From Amoebidium appalachense (Eukaryota; Ichthyosporea), in the NCBI GenBank assembly GCA_963693365.1, contig CAVNZM010000008.1, positions 1,116,001 through 1,180,000 on the forward strand: a stretch of 64,000 bases of DNA, in the 5' to 3' direction. The notes under the pieces were generated by a model. It was given only the letters and a program-made list of their open reading frames with translations. It was not told the origin of the DNA and made no database searches. How positions within the stretch are numbered: the stretch's first letter is position 1; each line of letters starts with the position of its first letter. Positions 1 through 12,294 of this stretch are shown here, in pieces. Both the position numbers and the translations under genes were made by a program.

Positions 1-59
1 CCTCCTTCTCCAAACAATCACATTGTGTCCCCCAATTTCCTAACACTCACCCCCCCCAG

Positions 60-344
60 GGTACTGAGAATGAGGGCTGGCTTGCCATGTGGTATCGCTG
101 TGGGCAGGCCTACGACTATGAGGCATCTATTAGTAGTTTCCAGGGGGCATTCTCATTGGTCGGCATGCTGCCCGTGCTGCCCGGCCCATGCGGCCTGTAC
201 AGGATGGCCCATGTCAAGGTGATTGATGATACACACCCTACCCCATTATACGCACAAGAGACACACAACTACAAAAGCACACACACACAGCGCACAAAAC
301 CACAAATGTGCACACACAACCACACACATACAGATACAAGATCC

Positions 345-375
<31 letters not shown>

Positions 376-1319
376 AGGGGCTCCCTACTTCCCCCTCCCC
401 CACTGCTAAAAACCCACTCACCATCCCCCCTCCACGTCTCCCCCGCCCGCCCCCTCCCCCCTTTTCATGTGCCCCTCCCCCCCCCTCCCCCCCCCCCCCC
501 CCCCCCCCCCCCCCACATACACACACACACACACACCCTTCGCTATTGCCCCTCGTCCCCGACTTCCTTCTCTTCCCCCTCAACCGCCCTCTCCTCAACA
601 CCCTCCCCCCCCCCCCCCCCCCCCCCCCCCCCTTCTCTTCTCCCCTCTCTCTTACCCCCGTCCTCCCCTTCCTTCCCCCCCCCCCTCTGCCCCCTCCCCC
701 CTCACCCACCCCCATCCCCCAACCTTCCTCCCACCCCTCTTTCCAAAAAACATTTGTAAAACACAAATTAACCAACCAACACGTACAGGGTGAGTGCCTC
801 GAATATTATTTCAACACAGTCAACATCAACCCCGATGAGACGGACATGGTCACAGGCAACCTTCTACTGGCCGAGGACCGTATTCTCTCCTATGCTGCCG
901 CTCTGATCACAGGCAAATACACCGTGTGGGTGCCTCATGCTGTGTTCTACTTCGAGGCAGAGACGGACTCCATGCGATTTATTGCTCAGAGGCGCCGGTG
1001 GACCAATGGTTCATTTGCGGGATATCTTTACCTGATAATTACACACCCTGGTCTACTGCTGAATGCTCCGCACACGTGGTACGTAACCTCAAGACTCCTT
1101 CCCTCCCCCCCCCCCCCCCCCCCCTCCCCCCACCAAAAAAAAAAAAAATCCTTTACCCCCCCTCCCCCCTCCCCCCCCCCCCCTTGGCCCCCCTTCCCCC
1201 CCTGGCCGCCGCCCCCTCCTCCCCCAAACTCCTTTCCCTCCTTCTCCCCTCCCCCTCCAGCCTCGTCCCCAGGCCCCCCTCCCCCATCCCTCCCGTCCCC
1301 ACCTTTCCCCCTCCTTCCT

Positions 1320-1350
<31 letters not shown>

Positions 1351-2192
1351 TTTCCCCTCCCCTCGAGTTCCACCGCCAAACGTATGCTCGGATCCAAGAA
1401 GCAACACCACCACCAAAAAAATAACAATTAAAATGTATGCCGCCTCCTACACCTCCTTCATGATCCCTTACTTACCCCATTTTAAACCCCCCCCCCCCAA
1501 CCACCCACCCCCCCACCCACCCTCCCCCCCCCCCCCCCCCCCCCCCCAACCAACACACACACACACACACAGGTATTTCAAGGTGATGATAGCCTTCCTT
1601 CTAGGGCTGCAACTTCTCATGTTCCTTCTCGTGTCCATCGCCCCCGCCATCTTTATCTCCATGGCATTCCAGTCCGTCAAAGCAATCATCAACACAGGAG
1701 ACAGCGTGCAGTACGCCATACAATACTCCGTGCTTGTGTTCTACGTGTGCCTGTACCTTGCATTCACCTACAAGCACAGCAAGGAGAAGTTCGTTCCTCA
1801 CCTCTACTACATTGCGCTGTTCACCAATGCATTCATGCTGGGTCTGATCCTGACTGCTATCATCATATCCGCATTTACGGGCGACTGGAAGGTCGTCGGT
1901 GTGGGTATGTGCTCCCCTCCTTTTTTTCCCCATCCCCCCCCCCCCCCCCCCCCCCCCCCCACCACCACCACCACCACCACCATACCACGACCACCACAGA
2001 CACAACCTCCCCCCCCCCTCGGAAGAAAAAATAAAAACGGTTATAAAACCACACTCTCTTACTTGGTTTACAGTCTCCTCCTCCCCCCCCCCCCCACCAC
2101 CACCACCACCCTCCAGTCTAAAGGATTACAGTTGTGCTGGCTCAAGATTAGAACTGGTAGCACTGTCGCGCATTTGTTTTGTGTGTGTGTGT

Positions 2193-2223
<31 letters not shown>

Positions 2224-4323
2224 GAGGGGGGGGGGGGGGGGGTAAAGGGGGGGTGTAGAAAAAGGTGTGGGAGGGGAGGGGGGTGAGAGACGAAGGAAGG
2301 GAAGGTGAAGGGTTGCAAAGGGTGTAGTAAGTAGTTAGAGCGCAAATCTACAAGTGTTGGGGCTGTAGAAGGAAATGGCGTAATACCCGGGGGGGGGGGG
2401 GGGGGGGGGGGGAGGGAGGGGGAAGGTGGGATCCAATACAACCGTAAGTTTCTCACAAGAATGCATGAGGGACAGGGGATGGTTTAAAGAGAAAACATTT
2501 AAAAATTCTCTAACTTATTGTTTGCCGTTTCCACAGTTGCGGCGGTGATGCTTACGCCGTTCCTCCTATCGTTCCTTCACAGCATGGAGTCCTTCGTCAT
2601 GATGCTATCAACCTTCTTCCCTTTCATGTTTTTCCTTCCTACGTTCGTACCTTGGTTCGCTGCTTATTCGTTTTCACGCACTTGGGATCTTACGTGGGGT
2701 AACCGGCCCTCGGATCAGATGGACAGCGTGAGCAAAGAGAAGAAACAAAAGACTTTGGACGATTTGCACGCCAAGGGGCAGAAGATCAATTATTCGATTA
2801 TGGCGATCAACACAATTATCGGTGTGGGTTTATCCCAAATCACCAACGCGAACGTCCTATTGGGTATTTCAGCGAGTATCGCCATTCCGTCCCTTATTCA
2901 ACAGGCACTTTCTATTCTTTTCTATCTCTTCTACACCCCCCACCACACCAGTAATATCCTTTGGAAGGTTTGTGAGCGCAGTATCCCGCGTGCCGTGGGC
3001 ATATTGGCGTCGTTTTTGGCGTTTGTTTCGCTGTGTGTGTCTCTCGCCGATTCCGATTGGGTCACGAGGGGTGGTTTTGTGCCGGGGCTGACACAGCGCG
3101 TCAATTATCGGTAAGCGCTCGTGGGTGTGGTGTGGGTGTGGGGAGATCTGTGTGTTTGTACCTTTCATTCTATGTCTGTATCGATTTTTCCCTTCTATTC
3201 GGCAGTTTTTTTTTTTTTTTTTTTTTTTTTTTTGGGGGGGGGGGGGGGAAGGGGAGGGAGATAGAAAGGCGACGGAGGAGGACATGGAAACTAGGGGGGG
3301 AGGGGAGGGAGGGGGGAGAAGTGGTGAAGAACTTAATTTGAAGGAGGGTTATGGGGGGGGGAATGTATTACTAGGTCGACCAAACAGGGGGGGGGTGGGG
3401 TTGGTTTGTGAGGAAGAGGAAGAGGGGCAGGTACGAACGGGTGCCCGAGGGGAGCTGATGGGGAGAGCCTGGGAAATGGTGGGGTTCGTTGGAAAGGAGG
3501 GGGGGGGGGGAGGGGGTGGGGAGGGGGGCAGCTGGGGAGAACAACAAGCACTAAAGGGCAACGTGCTGAGCAGTAATTACAACATAACCCCTAACACCCC
3601 CCCTTCTTTCTTTCCTTCCACAGGGCCTTCTACGGTCTTATCCGCAACTGCATGGAGCTACCAGCGGGCATCCCCAAAAACGGTGTGCCGGGCGCCTATG
3701 AGGTCAATGAGGGCATGTACTGCGGCACATACAACACAGACCTGTGGAACAGGTGGCCCACTAAGGTCTGGTCCGTGTGCGTGATCCTTCTAGTGTCTTC
3801 CGCAATGTTCACAGGGATTTCTTTCGTTTCCATGGTTGCCGCTGCATTCATGAAGGACAAATCGAGAAACGACGCTGCTGCAAGTCTCTATATGATGATT
3901 AGCACGTTCTTCATTTTGGTTTCTGTTTTCCTTTTCCCCGCCGGGCTTGGTTTGGCGAAACTCGATCGCACGGATGGCGCAATCTACTTTCAGTTTATCA
4001 ACGAAAACCCGCTCTGCCAGGGCTCCGGTGCGTTTAGTGCGGGTGAGTGCACCGTCGGGACAGGTTATTGGCTTATGCTGCTTTCAGGATTTTTCTCTCT
4101 AATCGGTGCAATCTGCTACCAACGTATGCGATTGAACCACCTATCGGAGATTGCACTCGAGGAGAAAAATAAGTCCGAGGCCAAGAAGAGGGGCGCGACT
4201 TTGAGGGAGGCGATGATGGTTGCCAAATTAGGAAGGTTGGAGGGGATGTTGTGTGCTGAGAGGATGGCCAGAGAGGCTATTATGGAGAATTACGAGGCAG
4301 AATCAACCGTGAATTTATGTTAG
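60..4323 (+). CDS. Chitin synthase (3' part of gene) with C-terminal claudin/PMP22-like tetraspan tail
   Basis: Processive family-2 glycosyltransferase that makes chitin from UDP-GlcNAc at the plasma membrane. Exons seen: 60-218, 789-1078, 1573-1904, 2537-3110 and 3624-4323. All have GT-AG borders and the phases fit, giving 684 codons plus TAG; the 5' part lies outside the window. Family marks are a LPGPCGLYR segment (residues ~40-48, equivalent to the LPGCF region), AEDR, the product-binding QRRRW, then membrane helices and WGNRPS (~314-319). The same exon that holds WGNRPS runs on into an extra region with four predicted helices: ~413-432, then a loop with W, GLIRNC and a later Cys, then three more helices. 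This topology resembles claudin/PMP22/LHFPL tetraspans, with Ile in place of the second Trp of the usual GLWxxC motif. The chitin synthase call is firm. The tetraspan assignment is inference from topology and a short motif. The C-terminus is charged and probably helical. Confidence 0.88.
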
Positions 4324-4371
4324 CGCTGTGTAGGTGGGTGGGTGGGCGGGTGTGGGTCGATGGTAGGGGTG

Positions 4372-4373
<2 letters not shown>

Positions 4374-4402
<29 letters not shown>

Positions 4403-4425
4403 GTGTGTGTGCGTGCGTGTGTGTG

Positions 4426-4457
<32 letters not shown>

Positions 4458-4519
4458 TGTGCGCGCGTGTGTGTCTGTGTGTCTGTGTGTCTGTGTGTGT
4501 GTGTGTGTCTGGTGTCTGT

Positions 4520-4612
<93 letters not shown>
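4374..4612. repeat. (GT)n microsatellite in the chitin synthase 3' region
   Basis: About 240 bp of GT repeats with GC-containing interruptions, starting 50 bp after the stop codon and most likely transcribed in the 3' UTR. Confidence 0.9.
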
Positions 4613-4613
<1 letters not shown>

Positions 4614-4829
4614 AATGGGGAGGGGGGGAGGGGGGAGGGGGATGGAGGATGAAATGCTACGACAGAAATACATCTGTAGTAGAAACCTACTAGTATTGTT
4701 TTTGGGCAGGTTAAGCGTTTGCCCAGGTTGTGCTTTTCGGGTTGAGTTTTTAGCCGTGTATGCGTGTGAAACCAAATATTAGTTAATGACTTGAAATGGG
4801 TGTCTTGCACCATTTAGTGTAGACTTTTG

Positions 4830-4835
4830 AATAAA
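4830..4835 (+). terminator. AATAAA polyadenylation signal
   Basis: A canonical AATAAA lies about 510 bp after the chitin synthase stop, past the (GT)n array. No better signal is seen between the stop and this site. Confidence 0.5.
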
Positions 4836-5009
4836 TCTAAAGTATGATTGTAGCATATAACTTAGTATTCAGTAAAGTCTCATACCGATGGTTCAGTCTC
4901 TGAGCCCCCCCCCCCCCCCCCCCAAAAAAAAAAAAAGAATGAAAAGACCCCCCCCCCCCCCCCCAGCGCCACTCCTGCGTATTCATTCCCATCTCAGCAA
5001 CACATTGTA

Positions 5010-5122
5010 CAGGGGGTGACTAAAATTAAGATAATTTGAAATTAAGACAAATAGTGCTATTTTTTCCCCCCAATAAATAAGATAATAGGGTCTACCAAAC
5101 CTGGTGGATATTAAAGATCATC

Positions 5123-5155
<33 letters not shown>

Positions 5156-5985
5156 ACAAAAAAAAATGTGGGGAGGGAGGGGACGGAGGGTTTTCAGTAT
5201 TTACTACTAGCGCTAGCCGATGCAATCGAAAGACACAAACCTGATACATGCTATGGGCGCGGCTATGGGCACATATTAAGTGACGTATGTGCACAATATT
5301 TACTACTAGCGCTAGCCGATGCAATCGAAAGACAAAAACCTGATACATGCTATGGGCGCGGCTATGGGCACATATTAAGTGACGTATGTGCACAATATTT
5401 ACTACTAGCGCTAGCCGATGCAATCGAAAGACAAAAACCTGATACATGCTATGGGCGCGGCTATGGGCACATATTAAGTGACGTATGTGCACAAGAACAC
5501 GTGCAAACACAGACTGAGCGCAACTCACGGACGAACAGATCGGTATGGACACACGAGAAAGCATTTTCAGGCACACACAAACACATAGTATCATAATGCA
5601 CAAACACCCACAAACACAAACACACACACAAACACACACACACACACACACTAACACACACACACACACACAAAACACACACATACAGGGAGAGAAAGGG
5701 GAGGGGGGGGGGGGAGGTTAGACTGTCTGATCTCAAGAGAGATATTTGAGAAAGCGGGACAGATTGGGGGGGGGGGGGGGGGGGGGGGGGGAAGAGAGAG
5801 AAAGAGAGGGAGTGAGAGAGAGATGTACTATGGCATCATACACACCACACGCGCGCGCAAGCATGCCCAGACACACGTGCAGAGCCACGCGCACGCGTGC
5901 AAGCGTGCATACACGTCGACTAAATTCATACACATACACATACATGTATATACATACACATACGACATTGTGCAGCCCGTGCGCA

Positions 5986-6029
<44 letters not shown>

Positions 6030-6068
6030 TACGCCCCCCCCCTACCCCCCTCCCCCCCCTCCCTCCCC

Positions 6069-6108
<40 letters not shown>

Positions 6109-6465
6109 GGCAAGTGCGCCTTATGTGCACACATCGCCGTGACTGCCGGTATGCAATTTGAAAGCCACATTTTCCCCCAGCTGGGCCTGCAGAACCACCA
6201 TTCGGATTGGAATATGTTTGTGTGTAAGATCCGGGGGTGAAGTCTTGTTTGAGATTACTGCCCTTGTGCTAGCATAGCCGGCCTCTTTTATAATTATAAG
6301 AATAGAAGTGCCCCCCCCCCCCCCCCCCCCCCCTCCCCCTTCCCCGCAGACACAACCCACCCCGAGTGAAAATTTAAGATCATTTAGGCTATGGTGCCTG
6401 AAAAATTAAGATAATTAGCCCCTATTTTCAAAATACCAATGATCTTAAATTCCAGTCACCCCCTG
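5010..6465. mobile_element. Non-autonomous Tc1/mariner-type DNA transposon candidate (1456 bp)
   Basis: The left end reads CAGGGGGTGACT (5010-5021) and the right end is its exact reverse complement (6454-6465). The next ~18 bases inward are also similar between the ends. TA dinucleotides flank both ends (5008-5009 and 6466-6467), as expected of TA target-site duplication by Tc1/mariner-like transposases. The subterminal regions repeat AT-rich words related to TTAAGATAATT. No transposase frame is present inside; the content is three 99-bp tandem repeats, poly-C and (CA)n. It therefore looks like a MITE-like element that depends on an autonomous relative elsewhere. Confidence 0.75.
5198..5494. 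repeat. Three tandem copies of a 99-bp unit
   Basis: Copies begin at 5198, 5297 and 5396 and differ by only one or two bases. Each holds AGCGCTAG and the CRE-like word TGACGTA. Because 99 is divisible by three, the array is open in more than one frame on both strands, but I see no protein-like signal. It lies inside the TA-flanked element. Confidence 0.95.
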
Positions 6466-7215
6466 TAATACCAACCCGCCAGACACAAATTCCGAGATTG
6501 AACACGGATGTTAACAGGCTCTATTCCCGGTCAAACTGCAACTCTCCAATAATATAATGGTTTTGATTCACCCAAATACTTAAACACAGACGGCCCAGTT
6601 ACCACCAAATTGCTAGCGTTTCACGCCCACCATCATCGGCTACGTACGTATACATAGGTGCCATTAGTTACTAGTAATTGATCAGTGCCAGTTGGTTATC
6701 ATACTCAGTTGAACTCGGATCGGATTTTGTGCTTGTTTTGTGTCTTTCTCACGTTTCGAAATATCAATCTATTTCTGCCAGGGACACCATAACAATTTCC
6801 TGATCAACTTGCTACGTATACTCATACTGTCATGATCATACATCATAAGTTATAATATAATAATGTATGGCAGACAAATCACTGCAGGAATTCTTGTGCA
6901 GGCAACCGTAAGTTAGACTTGCTAATGGTTCAAACAAAGTTTTGTGAAGTAGTGCACATATGTGCGTGTCGGTTTTTCTGTGTGTTTCTGCAGCTGTTAC
7001 ATACTATCAGCGAGTATGTGTTCGTTTGAGTGTGCCTATGTCTGTGAATAAGATGCACATTGATACGCAAAGAGTCAGTTTGCACAAAGTCAAGGTCACA
7101 GTGACAACTATAGAGTGGTACACTGTTTGGAATTTGTGGAGAGATCATGCAGCTGATCACTCACTGTCACGTGGTACTACTAGCCCAGTGTCACACAACT
7201 GTTACAGGTGTGGTG

Positions 7216-7239
7216 CGTCACGGTTTATGTACCGTGACG
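7216..7239. repeat. Perfect 9-bp inverted repeat (hairpin)
   Basis: CGTCACGGT, a 6-base loop, then ACCGTGACG. It could form a stem-loop or be a dyad site for a dimeric DNA-binding protein; no neighbouring gene suggests which. Confidence 0.6.
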
Positions 7240-7753
7240 GGGTGACATATACCACGTGCAGTGTGTTTCACTTCTTATTACCCTGTGCTTGGCATCTTCA
7301 GGTCGGGTTCGGCGGCAGTACCAACTAATTAGAACTCTGTTATACGGCGGAGGCCATGCGCAGTGCAACAACCAAACAAAGCCTGGACTCCAGCCCGTCT
7401 CGGCAAAGTTGTATTCCGGCAATCAGTGATGCATGTGAAAACTTTGATGAAGGTGGGAGCACGGTGGCATATGATGAGCTGGTTTATTGAACTGCAGATA
7501 TAGCATCACCGAGTCCCGGCGTCTATCATCACGGTACCAACCAGGAATCTAATAAAGAAACGTAACATGCATATGCTTATGCATGTATTTCACAAGTGTG
7601 GATGTTGCAGTCACTTCGAATCCGTAGCAAATAACTCAGCATGCGGCACATAGCTAACCAGAACAGATTAGTTGCAGGCCGCGGCTGTGCCATGATTGAT
7701 CGACTCGGAAACTTTGCTATCATTGAATATATTCAAGTCTGAGAGCAAACGTA

Positions 7754-7811
7754 CGTTGACACCAATAATAAAACTGAAGCCTACCGTTGACACCAATAAA
7801 ACTGAAGCCTA
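7754..7811. repeat. Short tandem duplication (two copies of about 30 bp)
   Basis: Two adjacent copies begin CGTTGACACCAAT and end GAAGCCTA; the second copy lacks three bases. Confidence 0.85.
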
Positions 7812-8061
7812 AGACTCTAGCACTGTTCAACAGAACAAGCCTGCTCAGTGTCCCTTATTGGTAGTCAGATGCATGTTCTCCCCCCCCCCCCCCCCCCCCC
7901 CCCGATCAGTGCCTGCTGTACATGTACTATACGTACGTACAGTCATCATCATGCTCAGTCATGGTGTGGCTCTACTTCTCAACTGTTACAATACATATTC
8001 ACTCCATGACATATAAACACCGAGTGATTGACTGTGTACAATGTTTGGCATCACTGCAAGT

Positions 8062-8544
8062 TCACAGATGGGGCACCACGTAAGTGTTATACGCATATCT
8101 CTCAATGCTCGCATGATCAGTACCGCACAACGGATCATCAAACAGCGTGGACTCCAACGCGCCCGTAGCCTCGCACTGGCCAATGATGTACTCCCCTGTG
8201 TCCAGCTGGTTGCCGTACTTTGCGCGGCACGCCAAGGTGGGCCCGGCATAGCCGTCACACTGGTCGCACGTGATTGGCATTGAACACATGGCCGTGAATG
8301 CAGTGCCGTGGTACGTAACGCCGTCGACCTCATCCTCGCGCCACGAATGCCCGTAGAGCTTGGGACCGCCGTAGCTTGGGCCAGCTCGGTCGAGGATGCA
8401 GCCGGATTTTAGGATGGGGCGGCACTGATACGGGTGGACATTCGGGTCACAGCGGTAGCACTTGCTTAAACACTCGCCGCAGTCTGCGGACGCCACCGCC
8501 GCAAGTGCTGCCAGTGCAAAAACAGACTTGAGAAGGACAGACAT
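8062..8544 (-). CDS. Secreted cysteine-rich small protein (160 aa), family unknown
   Basis: Single-exon frame with an ATG at 8544 and a TGA at 8064-8062. The N-terminus is a clear secretion signal: a short basic start, a hydrophobic Ala/Leu core and an Ala-x-Ala type cleavage site near residue 20. The mature part of about 140 residues has 12 cysteines, an even number consistent with six disulfide bonds, in clusters such as CGECLSKCYRC near the start and CDQC in the middle. There is no membrane helix after the signal. A TATA box stands about 117 bp upstream of the ATG, which supports this strand and start. I do not recognise the family. An extracellular matrix, wall or effector-like role is possible but not shown. 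Confidence 0.75.
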   Translation of the reverse strand: MSVLLKSVFALAALAAVASADCGECLSKCYRCDPNVHPYQCRPILKSGCILDRAGPSYGGPKLYGHSWREDEVDGVTYHGTAFTAMCSMPITCDQCDGYAGPTLACRAKYGNQLDTGEYIIGQCEATGALESTLFDDPLCGTDHASIERYAYNTYVVPHL

Positions 8545-8660
8545 GGTGCTGGTTGCAAGGACGTAGGCGGACAGGCGGTCTTGCTACACGTAATATGCAG
8601 ACTATTTCGAGGCCCCGGGCAACTGAAGTTTTTTCTGGGCCACAGCTTTTGCTGCGGCGC

Positions 8661-8669
8661 CTTTATATA
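8661..8669 (-). promoter_or_regulatory. TATA box of the secreted cysteine-rich protein gene
   Basis: On the minus strand the site reads CTATATAAAGG, a strong TATA match about 117 bp upstream of the ATG at 8544, leaving room for a 5' UTR of roughly 85-90 bases. Confidence 0.6.
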
Positions 8670-10839
8670 GCCTCGCTGGAGGTCACGTCATTCACGTGCA
8701 GTCACGTCACAGTGTTCGGGAGTGCTCACGATATTTTTGGCCAACAATATGCATGGATGTCCTGATCAGGGCATATATGCTACATATGATACAGTCCGAT
8801 TCAAAAACTGTGTAAATAAATGTAGCCTCACTATTACTCATCATCTTTTGAACGTTTGCACTCAATATTCATGAGCTCTGAGAGTACGTCAGCCATCTTA
8901 CCGTGTTTCATTTTGATATTTTGAAACGGTTCCGGACTTCCGGTCCGTGCACGTTGGCGACTTGTGGCGCGCGCTTGCCGGATAATGTAAGATAAATTCC
9001 TCGGCGATAACCAGTCAACGGGATGTTGGGTCTCTCACGTGCACGGTAACGGGGTCGTTTTGACATATATTTTTACCATGCATACTGGCCCGACTCTTCA
9101 CAAGTTGACGGCCAAAGAACGCAAATTCGCATGACGTTGTTCTAATGCTTCAAAATATGCGGGTTTACATTCTACTGCACTTTAGGCTACACTGAATGTA
9201 TACATACAGAGCGCTGCATATCGATATCATACGGTCTGGTTTTTAACAAAGGAATGTAAGCTACTTTGCTGGACCGCATGCCAATGTTTAAATAATGCTA
9301 TGGCAGATTGGTTGATTCAGCTTCTGATGTGGCGCGCACTTGCAAAGGGTTCGAATTCGCCAGTGACCCACTGTAGTACCCACTCACAGCCCCATTTTGG
9401 CAAAGGCCCCCCATGGCCACACCGTATCCCCCCTTCCCTCCCCAAAAGGGTCTTCCCCCTCCCCCCCCCCCCCCCCCCCCCCCCTCTTCGGCCCATGCTT
9501 TTCTTTTATTTTTTATTTTATCCCGTTTTGTTCCCGGAGGCACCCCTAGGGGCCCTCAGGGGGAACTACCGTACGTGTCTTCCACCCAGCACCGACGGTA
9601 CTCTGGCTAGGCCTTCGGCCCATAACATGGCACCAATTATTCACCCACAATTCACTTCAATTGAACCCACTCAACCCACTCAATTCTCCCCCGAGTCCCC
9701 CCCCCCCCCCCCCCCCCCGCCCCTCCCCCCCCATGGCCCCCTCTCCTCCCCTCTCCCCGCCCCTGTCTGGCCCCCTCCTCCCCCCCCCCCCCCCACCACC
9801 ACCACCGCCACGACCACCACTCCCCTCCTCCCCTCCGCCCCATTCCCATCCCCCCCCCCCCCCCCCCCTCCCCCATTCCCCCCCCCCCCCCCCCCCCCAT
9901 CATGTTCCCGACTCTCCCCACGCGAAGGTTCTTCTGGAATCCGGAAAGAGTTTGGACGTTTTTTGAGAATTTTGACCCGTGGGCATTAGCCGTAGAAGAC
10001 TGTAAAACAAGTCCTTACATGATCAGCATGATGCATATACTGGCCCAACTCTTCACAAGTTGACGGCCAAAGAACGCAGATTCGCATTAAGTTTGTTGCT
10101 AATGCTTCAAATGAGCGTTTTTAAATAAATTTATAGCGCTTTTCTACAGAGCGCTGTCTGTACAGTGTACTCTAACTTAGTCTCGAAGTCTATGATTAAA
10201 AATTATGATTTAGGTCATCACGGATTGGTTGTCTAGACATCAGTGGAACGCACGCACAGGAATGTTCCCACTTTCAGTGTAATCTAACCCCGGGGCTAAC
10301 TTAGAGTCTTAAGTCTATGATTAAAAATTATGATTCAACGAGGTCATCACGGATTGGTTGTCTAGACATCAGTGGAACGCACGCACATATGACTGCCTGG
10401 GAATGTTCCCACTTTCTTTATCTTCCTCTAACATCGTGTGCTTATAGAATAAGTATAATATATAGCATGCAGATGAATTATTTTAGCTTATTATACTAAA
10501 GAAGAACAGGCGTGCGGCATACGGTTTAACTTATCATGCAGCACTCCGAGAGTCTCTTATCAGCGCACGCTTTACATATCAGCGCACGCAAACTAATAAA
10601 CGCTTACATAGCTATGAAATAACGTGTGACGTGCACATGATAATGAATGGGCAACTTATAATATACATACATACCTACGCATGCGCAGGCTGCCATGGTC
10701 ATGTGAATGATGTTATGGCATGGCGGGATGGTGGCCCCGGGGGCGTTGCAGGCCAAAACAGCGTACTGAGTGAGTCATCCACTTAACTTACACCAACGCC
10801 ACAAAGTGTATACGTAGTAGTCAACTGTCTGGAAACTTC

Positions 10840-10840
<1 letters not shown>
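8670..10840. other. Intergenic region with degenerate direct duplications
   Basis: No gene recognised. Sequence around 9080-9156 recurs at 10034-10112 (shared core CACAAGTTGACGGCCAAAGA), about 950 bp apart. Both copies are followed by an ACAGAGCGCTG word (~9207 and ~10145), suggesting an old tandem duplication. A second pair (10172-10276 and 10296-10416) shares TCATCACGGATTGGTTG and differs by small insertions. Poly-C blocks occupy about 9450-9484 and 9690-9900. Confidence 0.7.
10296..10416. repeat. Second copy of a ~105-bp tandem duplication (first copy 10172-10276)
   Basis: Both copies contain TCTATGATTAAAAATTATGA, the GGATTGGTTGTCTAGACATC block and GAATGTTCCCACTTTC. This copy carries about 14 additional bases. 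Confidence 0.8.
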
Positions 10841-11191
<351 letters not shown>

Positions 11192-11197
11192 ATCTGT

Positions 11198-11237
<40 letters not shown>

Positions 11238-11248
11238 CTCTCTCTCCC

Positions 11249-11282
<34 letters not shown>

Positions 11283-12123
11283 AACCCCTTCTCTCTCACT
11301 CTCAGAGTCTCTCTTCATCTCTCACGGTGTGTGCCAATATGGTTCCCAATTGCTCTTCCATCATGTGCAGGTGTGTTTCGAAAGCTGGTGCAGGCCATGA
11401 GATGCCGAGGCACAAGACCAGACTCTCTCGGAGTGGTGCCGGCCTCCCCCCCCCCCCCCCCCCCCCCCCCCCCGCTTTTTATATCATTGAAACCATAATT
11501 TTAGATCATGTCCCCCCCCCCCCCTCCCTTTCCACACCCACATACGCAAACTAACACGTGGTCAATGGGTGCGTGTGTGTGTGTGACCGTGTGTATACGT
11601 ATGTGTGTAAATGTATGTGCCTTTAGGAGTATAATAATATGAGTCACGCACAGTTTTGCCAAGTTTGTGTGTACATGGGACTGTTGATGTTGTTGTTTGG
11701 TGTGGTGTGTGGGAGGGGGGGGGGGGGGGGGGGGATGGGGCGGAGGGGCCCGGGGGGGCTTGATGATTGATAGACCAAGCGCGAAAGTTATTCGCAGACA
11801 TCGGCTGCTGCTGCTCGTGGTGGTGGTGGTGTCCTACATGTGAGTGGCCACAGTTGCTTTATTTGGGTATTTTTTCTTTTTTGGTAGAGGTGTGTGGGTG
11901 GATTGGTGGGTGGGTCGTGGGTGGGTGCCGGGGTGGGGCCCCGGGGTTGAGGGGGGGGAACTTCAAGGGGGTTTTGGGGGGGGGGGAGGATCTGGAAGGG
12001 GGTTGGGGGAGGGGGAGGGAGATATATCGGCCAAAGCGTGTATGTACAGTCTTCGTTTTCGATGTAAATCAGTGTGCGCACCGTGGAAAATGTAAACGCC
12101 CAGATCCCCCCCCCCCCCCCCCC

Positions 12124-12165
<42 letters not shown>

Positions 12166-12222
12166 TTGAAATTAGAATAAATATGAATGGCCACACACAC
12201 ACACACGAACGGCACTGATGTG

Positions 12223-12294
<72 letters not shown>

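Larger units (their letters stand above)
6468..8061. other. Intergenic region with no recognised gene
   Basis: About 1.6 kb of ordinary-composition sequence. Short open frames (for example 6960-7328) lack domain-like features. It contains a perfect hairpin, a short tandem repeat and one poly-C tract at about 7880-7902. Confidence 0.6.

Noticed and set aside
87-2245. Long Pro-, Gly- and Lys-rich open frames across 87-1424, 269-775, 926-2245 and their antisense partners
   Set aside because: They read through introns and poly-C tracts. Only the parts matching the chitin synthase exons are real.
4280-4813. His/Thr-rich and Cys/Val-rich frames over (CA)n/(GT)n, here and throughout the window
   Set aside because: Dinucleotide repeats are open in several frames by nature; no protein-like sequence or promoter supports them.
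5168-5596. A 142-aa frame with three 33-residue repeats
   Set aside because: The repeat is open only because 99 is divisible by three. It lies in a TA-flanked element and is open on the other strand too.
6960-7328. Open frame of 122 aa with a Cys-x-x-Cys-like spot
   Set aside because: No start context, domain or splice support; composition looks like random non-coding DNA.
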